Shown: piece after piece, positions 40,707 to 50,230 of the stretch
Layout: every line of letters starts with the position of its first letter
Position numbering within the stretch: the stretch's first letter is position 1
DNA from: Lachnospiraceae bacterium
GTDB taxonomy: Bacteria; Bacillota; Clostridia; Lachnospirales; Lachnospiraceae
DNA length: 60,384 bases
Direction: 5' to 3'
NCBI GenBank assembly: GCA_017621815.1
Contig: JAGASK010000022.1
Location: forward strand, 1 to 60,384
Translations under genes and position numbers: made by a program
The notes under the pieces: model-generated
What the model was told of the DNA's origin: nothing
What the model saw: the letters and a program-made list of their open reading frames with translations, nothing else
Databases searched by the model: none

Positions 40707-43634
40707 ATGAAAAAAAATCTGATGAATTTACAATTAAATGAGTATACACTTCCAAGTATTGCCCAGATTTCCGAAAAAATGCCCGGCGGTTTCTTTATTT
40801 ATCACGCTGACGGGGAAGAGAACTTTATCTTTTTTAACAAAGCGCTGATCCGCATCTGTGGGTGTGAAACAGAAGAAGAGTTTCGAGAATTAACAAATAA
40901 TTCTTTTAAAGGCTTCGTGGTTCCTGAGGAGCTGGAGGAAGCAGAGAAACAGATATGGAAGTGTATCAACGAACGTGAAGATGAGATGGATTATGTTCAA
41001 TATCATATAAAGAGAAAAGACGGATCTGTACGCAAAATTATGGATTATGGGCATCTTGTTCATACAGATACCTACGGAGATGTATTCTATGTTTTTGTGG
41101 ATGATATGACAGAACGTATGACAGAAGAAAATAAAGAATATGGAAATGTTTATCCTCATTTAACGCTTACAAAAAAAGAACAATATCATCAGGTTGCTGT
41201 TTCCGGTGCAATTATGGCCTTTTGCATCAATGTAACTAATGGAACAATTGATGATGAGATCTATGAAAATATTGATGGCAGATTTATACCGATATTGGAA
41301 CCGGCAGGACTTCAGTTGCCGTGTCCTATAATTGAAATGGTTGATTATTATTGCAGGGATAGGATTATTGCTGTCTATCATCAGCCGGTCAGGGATTTTT
41401 TTAACCGGGAAAAAATTCTTGCAGCTTACCAAAACAAAGAATATGAGCAGTTTATGGAATGTACTGTTCAGAAAAGCGGTATCAGAAAAAGAATACGAAT
41501 TACATTTCTTCTTTCAAAGGATTCTGCAACAGGAAATATTATTGCGTTTTGCAATGTAAAGGATATTACCGACAGCTACAACAAACAGCTTCAGATTGAA
41601 GAGACAGCTAGGGCTGCAGAATTGTCAGAAGCCATAGAAACGATCAATGAAGCCCTCGGTTCAGGAAGCTGGAGCATGGAGTTTGATAAAAATGCGCAGA
41701 TGGTTTCCTGTACATGGAGTGACACTTTCCGAAGAATGGTAGGCGCTGAATCTGGGGAAGATTATCCTGATGCTGTTGATTCATGGTCAGACATGCTGCA
41801 TCCGGAAGATAAAGAAAAGACACTGAAAGCATACTGGGATACAGTCAACGATTATTCCGGTCAGAAGACCTATAATGTTACCTATCGGCTGAAAACGAAA
41901 AATCGTGGTTACAGGTGGTTTAAAGCATTGGGACGCCTCACAAGAAGAGCAGACGGTTCTCCTTCTACATATTATGGTGTATTGATGGACATTGATGATG
42001 AAGTGCGTGCCAATGAGGAACTTATACAGACCAGAAAAAATCTCGAAGACGCATTGAATGCTGCCCAGCATGCAAACAGGGCAAAGACAACTTTCCTTAA
42101 TAATATGTCCCATGATATCCGTACGCCTATGAATGCAATTATCGGTTTTACTTCTCTTGCTGCAGCGCATATTGATGATAAACAGAAGGTACAGGATTAT
42201 CTGGCAAAAATTCAAACATCCAGCAATCATCTGCTGAGCTTAATCAATGATGTTTTGGATATGAGCAGAATCGAATCTGGTAAAGTTAAAATTGAAGAAC
42301 AGGAAGTTCATCTGCAGGATATTTTTCACGATCTTCGTACGATTGTGCAGGCTGAGGTTAATTCCAAACAGTTGGATTTCTTCATGGATACGGTTGATGT
42401 TGAAAATGAAGACATTATTTGTGATAAGCTGCGCATGAATCAGGTACTATTAAACATTTTAAGCAACGCGCTTAAATTTACAAAGCCCGGCGGAATGGTC
42501 AGTCTTCGGGTAATCCAGAAAACGGAAGCAGTCAGGGGGTATGCCAAATACGAATTTCGCATTAAAGATTCCGGTATCGGAATGAGTCAGGATTTCATAA
42601 ATCATATCTTTGAACCTTTTGAAAGAGAGCGGACCTCTACTGTAAGCGGAATCAGGGGTACAGGACTGGGCATGTCTATCACGAAAAACATTGTCGATAT
42701 GATGGGCGGAATAATTGACGTATACAGTGAAGTTAATAAAGGAACAGAATTTATCGTAACACTGGAGTTCAAAACATGCGGTACAAAGGTTAATTATGAG
42801 GTAATTCCCGAACTGCAGGGACTTAGAGCGCTGGTTGCGGATGATGACGCAGATACCTGCATGAGTATTGCAAAGATGCTTAGTGTGATTGGCATGAGGT
42901 CGGACTGGACAACGCTTGGAAAGGAAGCTGTCCTCAGGACAAAATTTGCTGTAGAACAAAAGGATGAATACAGTGCATACATCATAGATTGGCTGATGCC
43001 TGATATGAACGGTATTGAAGTTGTCCGCCGCATCCGGAATATTATAGGTGAAAGCAGACCGATTATTATTCTCACTGCTTATGATTGGACTGCTATTGAA
43101 AAAGAAGCCCGCGAAGCAGGAGTAACAGCATTTTGCTCCAAGCCTCTGTTTATGTCTGAGCTTAGAGACGCACTTACCAAACCGTACAGAGTATCGGAAA
43201 CAAAAACGGCAGTCTCTGTGAAGGCTGATCTGCTTAAGGGAAAGAATATACTGCTTGTTGAAGATAATGAATTGAATCAGGAGATTGCTGTGGAAATTTT
43301 GACAGAAGCCGGATTCGTTGTGGATACTGCAGATGATGGTGATATGGCGGTTTCTATAATGAGCCGTGCGAAGGAAGGGCAGTATGATCTGATTTTAATG
43401 GATATTCAGATGCCTAAAATGGATGGCTATGCAGCAACCAGGGAAATCAGAGCATTATCGGTTCCTGAGATTGCCAATATTCCGATTATTGCCATGACAG
43501 CTGATGCCTTTGAAGAAGATAAGAAAAAAGCGTTTGAAGCCGGAATGAACGGGCATATTGCAAAACCGATTGATATACCGAAGCTAATGGGGACTTTGGA
43601 AGTAATACTTAATAACATGGAAGGAACGGCTTGA
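40707..43634 (+). CDS. PAS-containing hybrid histidine kinase with two receiver domains
   Basis: A 975-residue cytoplasmic kinase; no membrane segment is seen. An N-terminal PAS-like domain (PGGFFIYHADGEENFIFFN) is followed by a second sensory region and a PAS/PAC domain (LGSGSWSMEFDKNAQ to YYGVLMDIDDEV). The HisKA domain has phospho-acceptor His469 in NNMSHDIRTPMNA. The ATPase domain has NILSNALKFTKPGG and GTGLGMSI. Two receiver domains follow, with Asp761 in IIDWLMPDMNG and Asp899 in LMDIQMPKMDG. The start at 40707 follows GGGGAAGG; an earlier in-frame ATG lies in a fossil receiver fragment. No output DNA-binding domain is present, so it may act through protein contacts or with the neighbouring cyclase. 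Confidence 0.9.
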   Translation: MKKNLMNLQLNEYTLPSIAQISEKMPGGFFIYHADGEENFIFFNKALIRICGCETEEEFRELTNNSFKGFVVPEELEEAEKQIWKCINEREDEMDYVQYHIKRKDGSVRKIMDYGHLVHTDTYGDVFYVFVDDMTERMTEENKEYGNVYPHLTLTKKEQYHQVAVSGAIMAFCINVTNGTIDDEIYENIDGRFIPILEPAGLQLPCPIIEMVDYYCRDRIIAVYHQPVRDFFNREKILAAYQNKEYEQFMECTVQKSGIRKRIRITFLLSKDSATGNIIAFCNVKDITDSYNKQLQIEETARAAELSEAIETINEALGSGSWSMEFDKNAQMVSCTWSDTFRRMVGAESGEDYPDAVDSWSDMLHPEDKEKTLKAYWDTVNDYSGQKTYNVTYRLKTKNRGYRWFKALGRLTRRADGSPSTYYGVLMDIDDEVRANEELIQTRKNLEDALNAAQHANRAKTTFLNNMSHDIRTPMNAIIGFTSLAAAHIDDKQKVQDYLAKIQTSSNHLLSLINDVLDMSRIESGKVKIEEQEVHLQDIFHDLRTIVQAEVNSKQLDFFMDTVDVENEDIICDKLRMNQVLLNILSNALKFTKPGGMVSLRVIQKTEAVRGYAKYEFRIKDSGIGMSQDFINHIFEPFERERTSTVSGIRGTGLGMSITKNIVDMMGGIIDVYSEVNKGTEFIVTLEFKTCGTKVNYEVIPELQGLRALVADDDADTCMSIAKMLSVIGMRSDWTTLGKEAVLRTKFAVEQKDEYSAYIIDWLMPDMNGIEVVRRIRNIIGESRPIIILTAYDWTAIEKEAREAGVTAFCSKPLFMSELRDALTKPYRVSETKTAVSVKADLLKGKNILLVEDNELNQEIAVEILTEAGFVVDTADDGDMAVSIMSRAKEGQYDLILMDIQMPKMDGYAATREIRALSVPEIANIPIIAMTADAFEEDKKKAFEAGMNGHIAKPIDIPKLMGTLEVILNNMEGTA

Positions 43635-43718
43635 AAAGCATACCGAACCTGCTTATAATAAGTATATCCCGATGGCAGCAGCAATGGGAAAATGAGCGAA
43701 AGAGGAGACAGTGCAGCG

Positions 43719-44294
43719 ATGAAATTACTTGAGGAGCGCATCCGGAAGGATGGAACAGTTAAGGCAGGAAATGTGCTGAAGGTGGATTCTTTTCTGAATC
43801 ATCAGATGGACATAGACCTGTTTAATGAAATGGGAAAGGAATGGGCACGTCTGTTTTCGGATTGTCCGATTACAAAGATTCTGACAATAGAGGCTTCCGG
43901 CATTGGCATAGCCTGTGTGGCAGCCCAGCATTTTCATGTGCCGGTGGTTTTTGCCAAGAAGGCGCAGTCCCTTAACATTGACGGAGAAGTGTATTCCACT
44001 AAAATTCAGTCTTTTACCCATAAGAAAGTTTATGATGTTATTGTCTCTAAAAAGTTTATAGGTCCGGAGGATCATATCTTAATCATTGATGATTTTCTGG
44101 CAAACGGACGTGCTCTGGAAGGACTGCTGGAGATTGTCAGTGAGGCCGGCGCGACAGTGGAGGGAATCGGCATTGCTGTTGAAAAAGGTTTCCAGGAGGG
44201 CGGTGATTTAATCCGCTCTAAAGGAATCAGGGTGGAATCCCTGGCCATTGTAGAGAGCATGAATGATGAGACAGGAGAAATCATATTTCGATAA
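43719..44294 (+). CDS. xpt: Xanthine phosphoribosyltransferase
   Basis: A 191-residue purine salvage enzyme making XMP from xanthine and PRPP. The start [23 protein letters not shown] and the PRPP motif [16 protein letters not shown] are typical of Xpt, and the length matches the Bacillus enzyme. The acidic pair of the PRPP site is intact, unlike the phosphoribosyltransferase-like protein at 14219. The nucleoside importer follows, so uptake and salvage are neighbours, though the importer has its own promoter. The ATG at 43719 is favoured over one at 43692 by length. Confidence 0.93.
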   Translation: MKLLEERIRKDGTVKAGNVLKVDSFLNHQMDIDLFNEMGKEWARLFSDCPITKILTIEASGIGIACVAAQHFHVPVVFAKKAQSLNIDGEVYSTKIQSFTHKKVYDVIVSKKFIGPEDHILIIDDFLANGRALEGLLEIVSEAGATVEGIGIAVEKGFQEGGDLIRSKGIRVESLAIVESMNDETGEIIFR

Positions 44295-44320
44295 AAAAAC
44301 AGAAATTTTGAACCTTCTCT

Positions 44321-44349
44321 TGACAAAAGCAGTCGCAGATGATTATACT
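44321..44349 (+). promoter_or_regulatory. Strong sigma-A promoter for the nucleoside importer
   Basis: TTGACA (44321-44326), a 17-base spacer and TATACT (44344-44349). This is close to consensus and lies about 106 bases before the lipoprotein start. Confidence 0.8.
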
Positions 44350-44373
44350 GATTAGCGATAAGAGCAGACAATG

Positions 44374-44405
44374 GGGTTGTATGGAGGTGTCATACTACCC
44401 TTTTT
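44374..44405 (+). terminator. Terminator-like hairpin in the importer leader (possible attenuator)
   Basis: GGGTTGTATG (44374-44383) pairs with CATACTACCC (44391-44400) with one T-T mismatch and is followed by TTTTT. It lies between a strong promoter and the lipoprotein gene, so it could stop transcripts early. Upstream GAGC and downstream GCTC could form an alternative structure. No known riboswitch is recognised. Confidence 0.6.
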
Positions 44406-44454
44406 ATGTTAAGCTCACAAAAGTCATATATGTGAAAAAACAGGAGGAGAAATT

Positions 44455-45732
44455 ATGAAAAAGAAAGTTTTAAGCTTACTTGCAGTTATGGCTTTGACAG
44501 TAAGTACTTTGGTTGGCTGTGCATCTTCCGATGCAGGTGCTGCCGACACAGATGCTGCTGCTGAAACAGAAACGGCAGCAGATGCCGATACTGCTTCTGA
44601 AACAGCAGAAACACCGGCAGCTGCCGGAGTGAAGGCAGGTTTCATTTTCCTGCATGATGAGAATTCTACTTACGATCTGAATTTCCTGAATGCAGCAAAG
44701 GAAGCTTGTGAGAAATTAGGTGTTGAATGTGTATTAAAGACAAACATTCCTGAAGGCCAGGAGTGCTATGAAGCAGCCTGCGAACTTGCTGATGCAGGAT
44801 GCAACTTCATTTTTGCAGACAGTTTTGGTCATGAGGATTACATGATTGAAGCAGCAAAGGAATATCCTGAGGTGCAGTTCAGCCATGCAACCGGAACAAA
44901 GGCTCATACTGAGAATCTTGCCAATTACCACAATGCATTTGCTTCCATCTATGATGGTCGTTATCTTGCAGGTATTGCAGCAGGTATGAAGTTAAATGAA
45001 ATGATTGAGAACGGTGAAATCACTGCAGATCAGGCTAAGATGGGTTACGTTGGTGCTTATACCTACGCAGAAGTTATTTCCGGTTATACCTCTTTCTTCT
45101 TAGGTGCCCGCTCCGTTTGCCCTACTGTTACTATGGAAGTAACCTTTACAGGTTCCTGGTATGATGAAACAGCAGAGAAGGAAGGCGCTAATAAGCTTAT
45201 CGAAAACGGCTGCGTGCTTATCAGCCAGCATGCGGATTCTATGGGTGCTCCCACTGCTTGTGAGACCGCCGGTGTACCTAATATTTCCTACAACGGAAGC
45301 ACGGTAAGCGCTTGTCCTAATACCTTTATCGTATCTTCCAGAATTAACTGGGTGCCTTATTTTGAATATGCTATCGGATGCGTAGCTGACGGTACTGCAA
45401 TCGATGCAGACTGGTGCGGTTCCCTGGAGACAGGTTCTGTTGAATTGACCGAGCTTGGTTCTGCAGCAGCTGAGGGAACACAGGATGCGATTGATGCAGC
45501 TAAAGCTGAGATTATTGCCGGAAACGTGCATGCCTTTGATATTGCTACCTTCACTGTTAACGGTGCAGCTTTAGAGAGCTATGAAGCAGATGTGGATACT
45601 GATGCAGACTACACACCTGACCATGAAGTGGTAAGTGACGGATATTTCCATGAGTCCGGTGAAGGATTCCGTTCCGCACCTTATTTTGATGTGCAGATTG
45701 ACGGAATCACCCTTCTTGATACTGCATTCTGA
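44455..45732 (+). CDS. BMP/PnrA-family nucleoside-binding lipoprotein
   Basis: A 425-residue substrate-binding lipoprotein. The signal peptide ends in a lipobox at Cys22 (STLVGC), followed by an Ala/Thr/Asp-rich linker. The BMP domain covers about residues 62-350: GFIFLHDENSTYDLNF, ADSFGHEDYM, FSHATGTKAH, YLAGIAAGMKL, GYVGAYTYAEV, ISQHADSMGAPTACE. PnrA-like proteins bind purine nucleosides at the cell surface and hand them to an ABC importer, whose ATPase and two permeases follow here. A good AGGAGG precedes the ATG. Confidence 0.9.
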   Translation: MKKKVLSLLAVMALTVSTLVGCASSDAGAADTDAAAETETAADADTASETAETPAAAGVKAGFIFLHDENSTYDLNFLNAAKEACEKLGVECVLKTNIPEGQECYEAACELADAGCNFIFADSFGHEDYMIEAAKEYPEVQFSHATGTKAHTENLANYHNAFASIYDGRYLAGIAAGMKLNEMIENGEITADQAKMGYVGAYTYAEVISGYTSFFLGARSVCPTVTMEVTFTGSWYDETAEKEGANKLIENGCVLISQHADSMGAPTACETAGVPNISYNGSTVSACPNTFIVSSRINWVPYFEYAIGCVADGTAIDADWCGSLETGSVELTELGSAAAEGTQDAIDAAKAEIIAGNVHAFDIATFTVNGAALESYEADVDTDADYTPDHEVVSDGYFHESGEGFRSAPYFDVQIDGITLLDTAF

Positions 45733-45754
45733 TATAAAGCCTTGCAAATTGCAG

Positions 45755-45792
45755 AGGGCGGCACAGCGATTTTCGCCGCGCCGCCCTTTTTC
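45755..45792 (+). terminator. Internal operon terminator after the lipoprotein gene
   Basis: AGGGCGGC (45755-45762) pairs with GCCGCCCT (45780-45787), with an inner GCGA/TCGC stem, followed by TTTTT. No new promoter is evident before the ATPase gene, so it probably reduces downstream expression, giving more binding protein than transporter. Confidence 0.85.
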
Positions 45793-45864
45793 TATAAGGT
45801 TGAAAAAGATTTCGACAAAATAGAAAAAGGGCGGAACAATCAAAAACTCGAAAGGGGATAAGTG

Positions 45865-47397
45865 ATGGAGACTAAAACAGCCGCAGTTTCAATGAGAAAT
45901 GTTACGAAAGCCTTTGGATCTGTGAATGCCAATGAGAAGGTTAATCTGGATATTTATAAGGGAGAGATTTTGGCCTTGCTGGGCGAAAACGGAAGCGGAA
46001 AGACAACTTTGATGAATATGCTTTCCGGTATTTATTTTCCTGATGAAGGTCAGATTTTTATTAATGGGAAAGAGGAAGTCATTAAGTCACCCAAAGATGC
46101 TCTCAAGCTGGGTATCGGAATGGTTCATCAGCACTTTAAGCTGATTGATGTGCTGTCTGCTACGGAAAACATTATTTTGGGGCTGGAGGGAAAGCTGAAT
46201 ATCAAAGAGGCTTCCCAAAAGATAGAAGATATCTGCAAAAAATACGGATTTGAAGTAGAGCCCAGGCAAAAAATTTATGATATGTCCGTTTCCCAGAAGC
46301 AGACAGTGGAAATTGTCAAGGTACTGTATCGAGGTGCGGATATTCTGATTTTAGATGAGCCCACAGCAGTGCTGACTCCCCAGGAGACAGAGAGACTGTT
46401 CAGCGTGCTGCGGAAAATGCGGGATGACGGCAAGGCGATTGTTATTATTACCCATAAAATGCATGAGGTGGAGTCCCTGTCTGACAGAGTGGCGGTACTT
46501 CGTGGTGGCCAGTATATCGGCAGCTTGGCAACTAAAGATACTAATGTTACCGAAATGACCAATATGATGGTGGGTCATGCGGTAACATTAAATATTGAGA
46601 GACCGGAACCGGTGAATCCCAGGCCCCGTATTGAAGTGCAGGGGCTGACCGTTCGCAGCGAGGAGGGTATACTGAAGCTGCAGGATGTAACCTTTACCGC
46701 AAACAGCGGAGAGATTCTTGGCATTGCCGGAATTTCCGGCTGCGGTCAGAAGGAATTGCTTGAGGCGATTGCCGGACTGCAGGTCATAGAATCCGGCAGC
46801 ATCAATTATGTGGAGGATGACGGCACCAGGGAGTTGTTAATAGGAAAGGATCCCCTTAAAATTGCAGAAATGGGAGTTTCCCTTTCCTTTGTGCCGGAGG
46901 ACAGGCTTGGAATGGGACTGGTAGGTAATATGGATATTACCGATAATATGATGCTTCGTTCTTTCCGCAGGGGCCACAGTCCTTTTACCAATCGGAAGCC
47001 GCCGAAACAGCTGGCTGTAGATGTGGTGAAAAATCTGGATGTGGTGACAGCAGGCATATCAACTCCGGTACGAAGACTTTCCGGTGGAAATGTACAGAAG
47101 GTGCTGGTAGGTCGTGAAATAGCTTCTGTTCCCACCGTATTGTTGACTGCTTATGCAGTGCGGGGTCTGGATATCAATTCTTCTTATACTATATATGACC
47201 TGATTAATGAACAGAAGAAAAAAGGTGTGGCTGTAATTTTTGTCGGAGAAGATTTGGATGTGCTGTTGGAATTATCCGACAGAATTCTGATTCTCTGCGG
47301 CGGACAGGTCAGCGGCATCGTGGATGCAAGAAAAACAGATAAAAATCAGGTCGGAATGATGATGACCAGAATAGGAGGCAGCGGGAATCATGAATGA
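45865..47397 (+). CDS. Nucleoside ABC importer ATPase with two ATP-binding domains
   Basis: About 510 residues, two ABC domains in tandem, as in RbsA/NupO-type ATPases. Domain one has Walker A GENGSGKTT, Walker B LILDEPTAVLTPQE and a variant signature MSVSQKQTVE. Domain two has the degenerate Walker A GISGCGQKE, signature LSGGNVQK, and a Walker B segment VLLTAYAVRGLD in which the usual Asp-Glu is missing. One working and one silent site is usual in this family. ATG 45865 is used; an in-frame GTG lies directly before it. Overlaps the first permease gene by eight bases. Confidence 0.92.
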   Translation: METKTAAVSMRNVTKAFGSVNANEKVNLDIYKGEILALLGENGSGKTTLMNMLSGIYFPDEGQIFINGKEEVIKSPKDALKLGIGMVHQHFKLIDVLSATENIILGLEGKLNIKEASQKIEDICKKYGFEVEPRQKIYDMSVSQKQTVEIVKVLYRGADILILDEPTAVLTPQETERLFSVLRKMRDDGKAIVIITHKMHEVESLSDRVAVLRGGQYIGSLATKDTNVTEMTNMMVGHAVTLNIERPEPVNPRPRIEVQGLTVRSEEGILKLQDVTFTANSGEILGIAGISGCGQKELLEAIAGLQVIESGSINYVEDDGTRELLIGKDPLKIAEMGVSLSFVPEDRLGMGLVGNMDITDNMMLRSFRRGHSPFTNRKPPKQLAVDVVKNLDVVTAGISTPVRRLSGGNVQKVLVGREIASVPTVLLTAYAVRGLDINSSYTIYDLINEQKKKGVAVIFVGEDLDVLLELSDRILILCGGQVSGIVDARKTDKNQVGMMMTRIGGSGNHE

Positions 47398-48493
47398 AAA
47401 AAGTAAAGAGCCGTTTTTTCATATAGTGAAAAGGGATGCGCTTCCCTGGTATAAATCTATAGGAATCCGCATTGCAGCGATTGTATTGGCATTGATTCTT
47501 TGTGCTGTTGTAACTACAATCACTACCGGTATTAATCCGATTCGGGTGTATGAATCCATTTTTCTCGGAGCTTTCGGCACAGCCAGAAAAACCTGGATTA
47601 CTTTTCAGAATATTTCTATTTTGCTTTTGATTTCGCTGGCACTGACTCCGGCTTTTAAAATGAAATTCTGGAATATCGGAGGAGAAGGGCAGGTGCTCAT
47701 TGGCGGTCTGGCTGCCGCAGCCTGTATGATTTGTCTTGATGATAAACTGCCGAATGTACTGGTGATGGTTTGTATGGTGATTGCCAGCATTGCTGCCGGT
47801 GCTGTCTGGGGCCTGATTCCCGCTTTTTTCAGGGCAAAGTGGAATACAAATGAGACTCTTTCCACATTAATGATGAACTATATCGCCACACAGTTGGTTG
47901 CCTTTTTTACTATTGTATGGGAGGTGCCCAAGGGTTCCGGAAAAATCGGTATTATTAATCAGGATTCCAATGTGGGATGGCTGCCCCAGATTTTCGGTTC
48001 CAAATATCTGTTGAGTATCCTGGTGGCTGTGGTTATCACGGTGTTTATGTACATTTACCTGAATTACAGCAAGCATGGATATGAGATTTCCGTTGTGGGT
48101 GAAAGTGAAAATACTGCGAAATATGTGGGTATTAAAGTGGAGAAGGTTATCATCCGTACTATGGTCCTTTCCGGTGCCGTATGCGGTCTGGTAGGCCTGC
48201 TGCTGGTGGGAAGTATCAATCATACCATAACCACTACTATTGCCGGCGGGCAGGGATTCACTGCCGTGCTGGTGTCATGGATGTCCAAATTTAATCCGTT
48301 GACCATGGTTCTTTCCAGCTTCCTGATTATCTTTATGAACCGGGGAGCCAGTGAGATTTCCACTAACTTCGGACTGAACCATTCCTACTCGGATATCCTG
48401 ACAGGTATCATTCTGTTTTTCATCATCGGCTGTGAATTTTTCATTGCCTATCGGATTCAGTTCCGTAAAAAAGCAGAAAAGGAGGAACAGTAA
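47390..48493 (+). CDS. Nucleoside ABC importer permease 1
   Basis: A 367-residue inner membrane subunit of the branched-chain amino acid/ribose-type permease family. About nine membrane segments; WNIGGEGQVLIGGLAAA and NTNETLSTLMMNYIATQLV are characteristic of the NupP / YufP branch. It starts inside the end of the ATPase gene and ends two bases before the second permease. It forms a heterodimeric pore with that partner. Confidence 0.92.
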   Translation: MNEKSKEPFFHIVKRDALPWYKSIGIRIAAIVLALILCAVVTTITTGINPIRVYESIFLGAFGTARKTWITFQNISILLLISLALTPAFKMKFWNIGGEGQVLIGGLAAAACMICLDDKLPNVLVMVCMVIASIAAGAVWGLIPAFFRAKWNTNETLSTLMMNYIATQLVAFFTIVWEVPKGSGKIGIINQDSNVGWLPQIFGSKYLLSILVAVVITVFMYIYLNYSKHGYEISVVGESENTAKYVGIKVEKVIIRTMVLSGAVCGLVGLLLVGSINHTITTTIAGGQGFTAVLVSWMSKFNPLTMVLSSFLIIFMNRGASEISTNFGLNHSYSDILTGIILFFIIGCEFFIAYRIQFRKKAEKEEQ

Positions 48494-48495
48494 TC

Positions 48496-49497
48496 ATGTG
48501 GAGTTTCTTACTTGCATTTATTCCGAGAGCAGTTGTACAGGGTATTCCGCTTCTGTACGGCAGTACAGGAGAAATCGTTACGGAAAAATCCGGTAATCTG
48601 AATCTGGGAATTCCCGGCGTCATGTATGTGGGCGCCATCAGCGGTGTTATCGGTTCCTTTTTCTATGAGAGAACAGTATCCGATGCATCTGCAATGAATC
48701 CGGTGCTGGCTGTATTGATTCCAATGTTATGCTGCCTGCTTGGTTCTTTGCTGATGGGATTGCTTTATTGTTTCTTGACAGTAACGCTGCGGGCTAATCA
48801 GAATGTAACAGGTTTGGCCATGACTACCTTTGGTGTGGGATTCGGCAATTTCTTCGGAGGTTCTTTGATAAAACTGGTTGCAAGCGATGTGCCTTCTATT
48901 GCACTGACTGCCACCAGTGGGTATTTCAGTAAAGCGCTCCCTTTTGCGGGAAAATTTGGCTGGTTTGGAAAGCTGTTTTTGTCTTATGGATTTTTGGCAT
49001 ATTTAGGAGTGTTCATTGCACTGATAGCCTCCTATATTTTGAATCACACCCGAGTGGGGCTACATCTGAGAGCTGTGGGTGAAGGTCCCAACACTGCTGA
49101 TGCAGCAGGTATCAATGTGACAAAGTACAAATATATTGCTACCTGTGCCGGTTGTATGATTGCAGGCCTGGGAGGCTTGTATTATGTGATGGATTACGCC
49201 TGCGGCGTATGGTCTAATGATGCCTTTGGTGACAGGGGATGGCTTGCGATTGCGCTGGTTATTTTTACAATCTGGCGTCCTAATCTGAGTGTGCTGGCAT
49301 CTTTCCTGTTTGGCGGGCTTTATATCTTATATCTGTATATTCCTACCGGTATGGATCATATGGAGTATCAGGAATTATATAAAATGATTCCTTATGTGGT
49401 TACTCTGGCAGTTCTGGTAATTACCAGTATGCGCAGTAAACGTGAGAATCAGCCGCCTGCAAGTCTCGGATTGGCATATTTCAGAGAAGAGCGTTAA
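48496..49497 (+). CDS. Nucleoside ABC importer permease 2
   Basis: A 333-residue partner permease (NupQ / YufQ-like), with about eight membrane segments. Characteristic are YGSTGEIVTEKSGNLNLGIPG (read in two parts), MYVGAISGVIG and RANQNVTGLAMTTFG. It completes the importer: lipoprotein, double ATPase and two permeases in one operon. The TetR-type regulator starts 30 bases further on. Confidence 0.92.
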   Translation: MWSFLLAFIPRAVVQGIPLLYGSTGEIVTEKSGNLNLGIPGVMYVGAISGVIGSFFYERTVSDASAMNPVLAVLIPMLCCLLGSLLMGLLYCFLTVTLRANQNVTGLAMTTFGVGFGNFFGGSLIKLVASDVPSIALTATSGYFSKALPFAGKFGWFGKLFLSYGFLAYLGVFIALIASYILNHTRVGLHLRAVGEGPNTADAAGINVTKYKYIATCAGCMIAGLGGLYYVMDYACGVWSNDAFGDRGWLAIALVIFTIWRPNLSVLASFLFGGLYILYLYIPTGMDHMEYQELYKMIPYVVTLAVLVITSMRSKRENQPPASLGLAYFREER

Positions 49498-49527
49498 TAT
49501 TTTATAGTTTAGAAGAGTGGAAAAAAG

Positions 49528-50094
49528 ATGTCGAATACAACCAAACTGGCGCTGGAAGCATCGCTTAAGAAGCTTTTGCTGCAAAAAAGAATTGATAAGA
49601 TAACAATAAATGATTTAACAGCAGACTGCGGTATCAGCCGGATGTCCTTTTATTATCATTTTAAGGATATTTATGATTTGGTTGAATGGGTATGTGTGGA
49701 AGATGGGAAAAAGGCTTTGCAGGATAAGAAAACCTATGATACATGGCAGGAGGGGATGAATCAGGTTTTTGAAGCTGTTTTGGAAAACAAGCCTTTTATT
49801 CTGAATGTATACAGTTCTGTCAGCCGGGAAAAAATCGAAAGCTATTTGTATAAGCTTACTTACCATCTGATTGCCGGTGTGGTGGAGGAAAAGTGCATAG
49901 AAAGCGCATTGGCAGAAGAAGATAAAGCGTTTATTGCGGAATTTTACAAATATGGCTTTGTGGGAATTATGCTGGATTGGATTGCCCGGGGAATGAAAGA
50001 TGATTATAAAGAAATTGTGGAGAGAATGAGCATCACTCTCCATGGAAATATCACCAATTCAATTCACAATTTTGAAAAAGTAAAAAAGAATTAA
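49528..50094 (+). CDS. TetR/AcrR-family regulator
   Basis: A 188-residue repressor-type protein. The N-terminal helix-turn-helix is KLLLQKRIDKITINDLTADC, then GISRMSFYYHFKDIYDLVEW. The C-terminal half is a helical ligand domain of the DhaS-like kind. It lies between the nucleoside importer and the oleate hydratase gene. A 15-bp palindrome in front of the latter is the best operator candidate, so a fatty acid-linked response is possible (inference). It is followed by a strong terminator. Confidence 0.88.
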   Translation: MSNTTKLALEASLKKLLLQKRIDKITINDLTADCGISRMSFYYHFKDIYDLVEWVCVEDGKKALQDKKTYDTWQEGMNQVFEAVLENKPFILNVYSSVSREKIESYLYKLTYHLIAGVVEEKCIESALAEEDKAFIAEFYKYGFVGIMLDWIARGMKDDYKEIVERMSITLHGNITNSIHNFEKVKKN

Positions 50095-50102
50095 TTTTAA
50101 TC

Positions 50103-50145
50103 AAAATGAGCGGAATGATAAGTTTTTTATCATTTCGCTCATTTT
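50103..50145 (+). terminator. Intrinsic terminator after the TetR gene
   Basis: A 19-bp stem (50103-50121 with 50127-50145) with one G-T pair and a five-base loop. A-rich and T-rich ends make it bidirectional in form. Confidence 0.88.
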
Positions 50146-50157
50146 GTAAGTAGAATT

Positions 50158-50172
50158 ACTTGTTTTACAAGT
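50158..50172. promoter_or_regulatory. Candidate TetR operator before oleate hydratase
   Basis: ACTTGT TTT ACAAGT, a perfect palindrome with 6-bp arms, directly upstream of a TATAAG -10-like box (50173-50178). A repressor here would block RNA polymerase. The adjacent TetR gene is the natural candidate. Confidence 0.5.
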
Positions 50173-50230
50173 ATAAGATAAGGGCATAAAACAAGTGAAC
50201 AAACAAATTAAAGGAAAGGTGGCAATTATT

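Noticed and set aside
44350-44454. Purine riboswitch before the nucleoside importer
   Set aside because: The conserved purine aptamer core could not be found, and the space before the terminator is too short. Kept only as an attenuator candidate.
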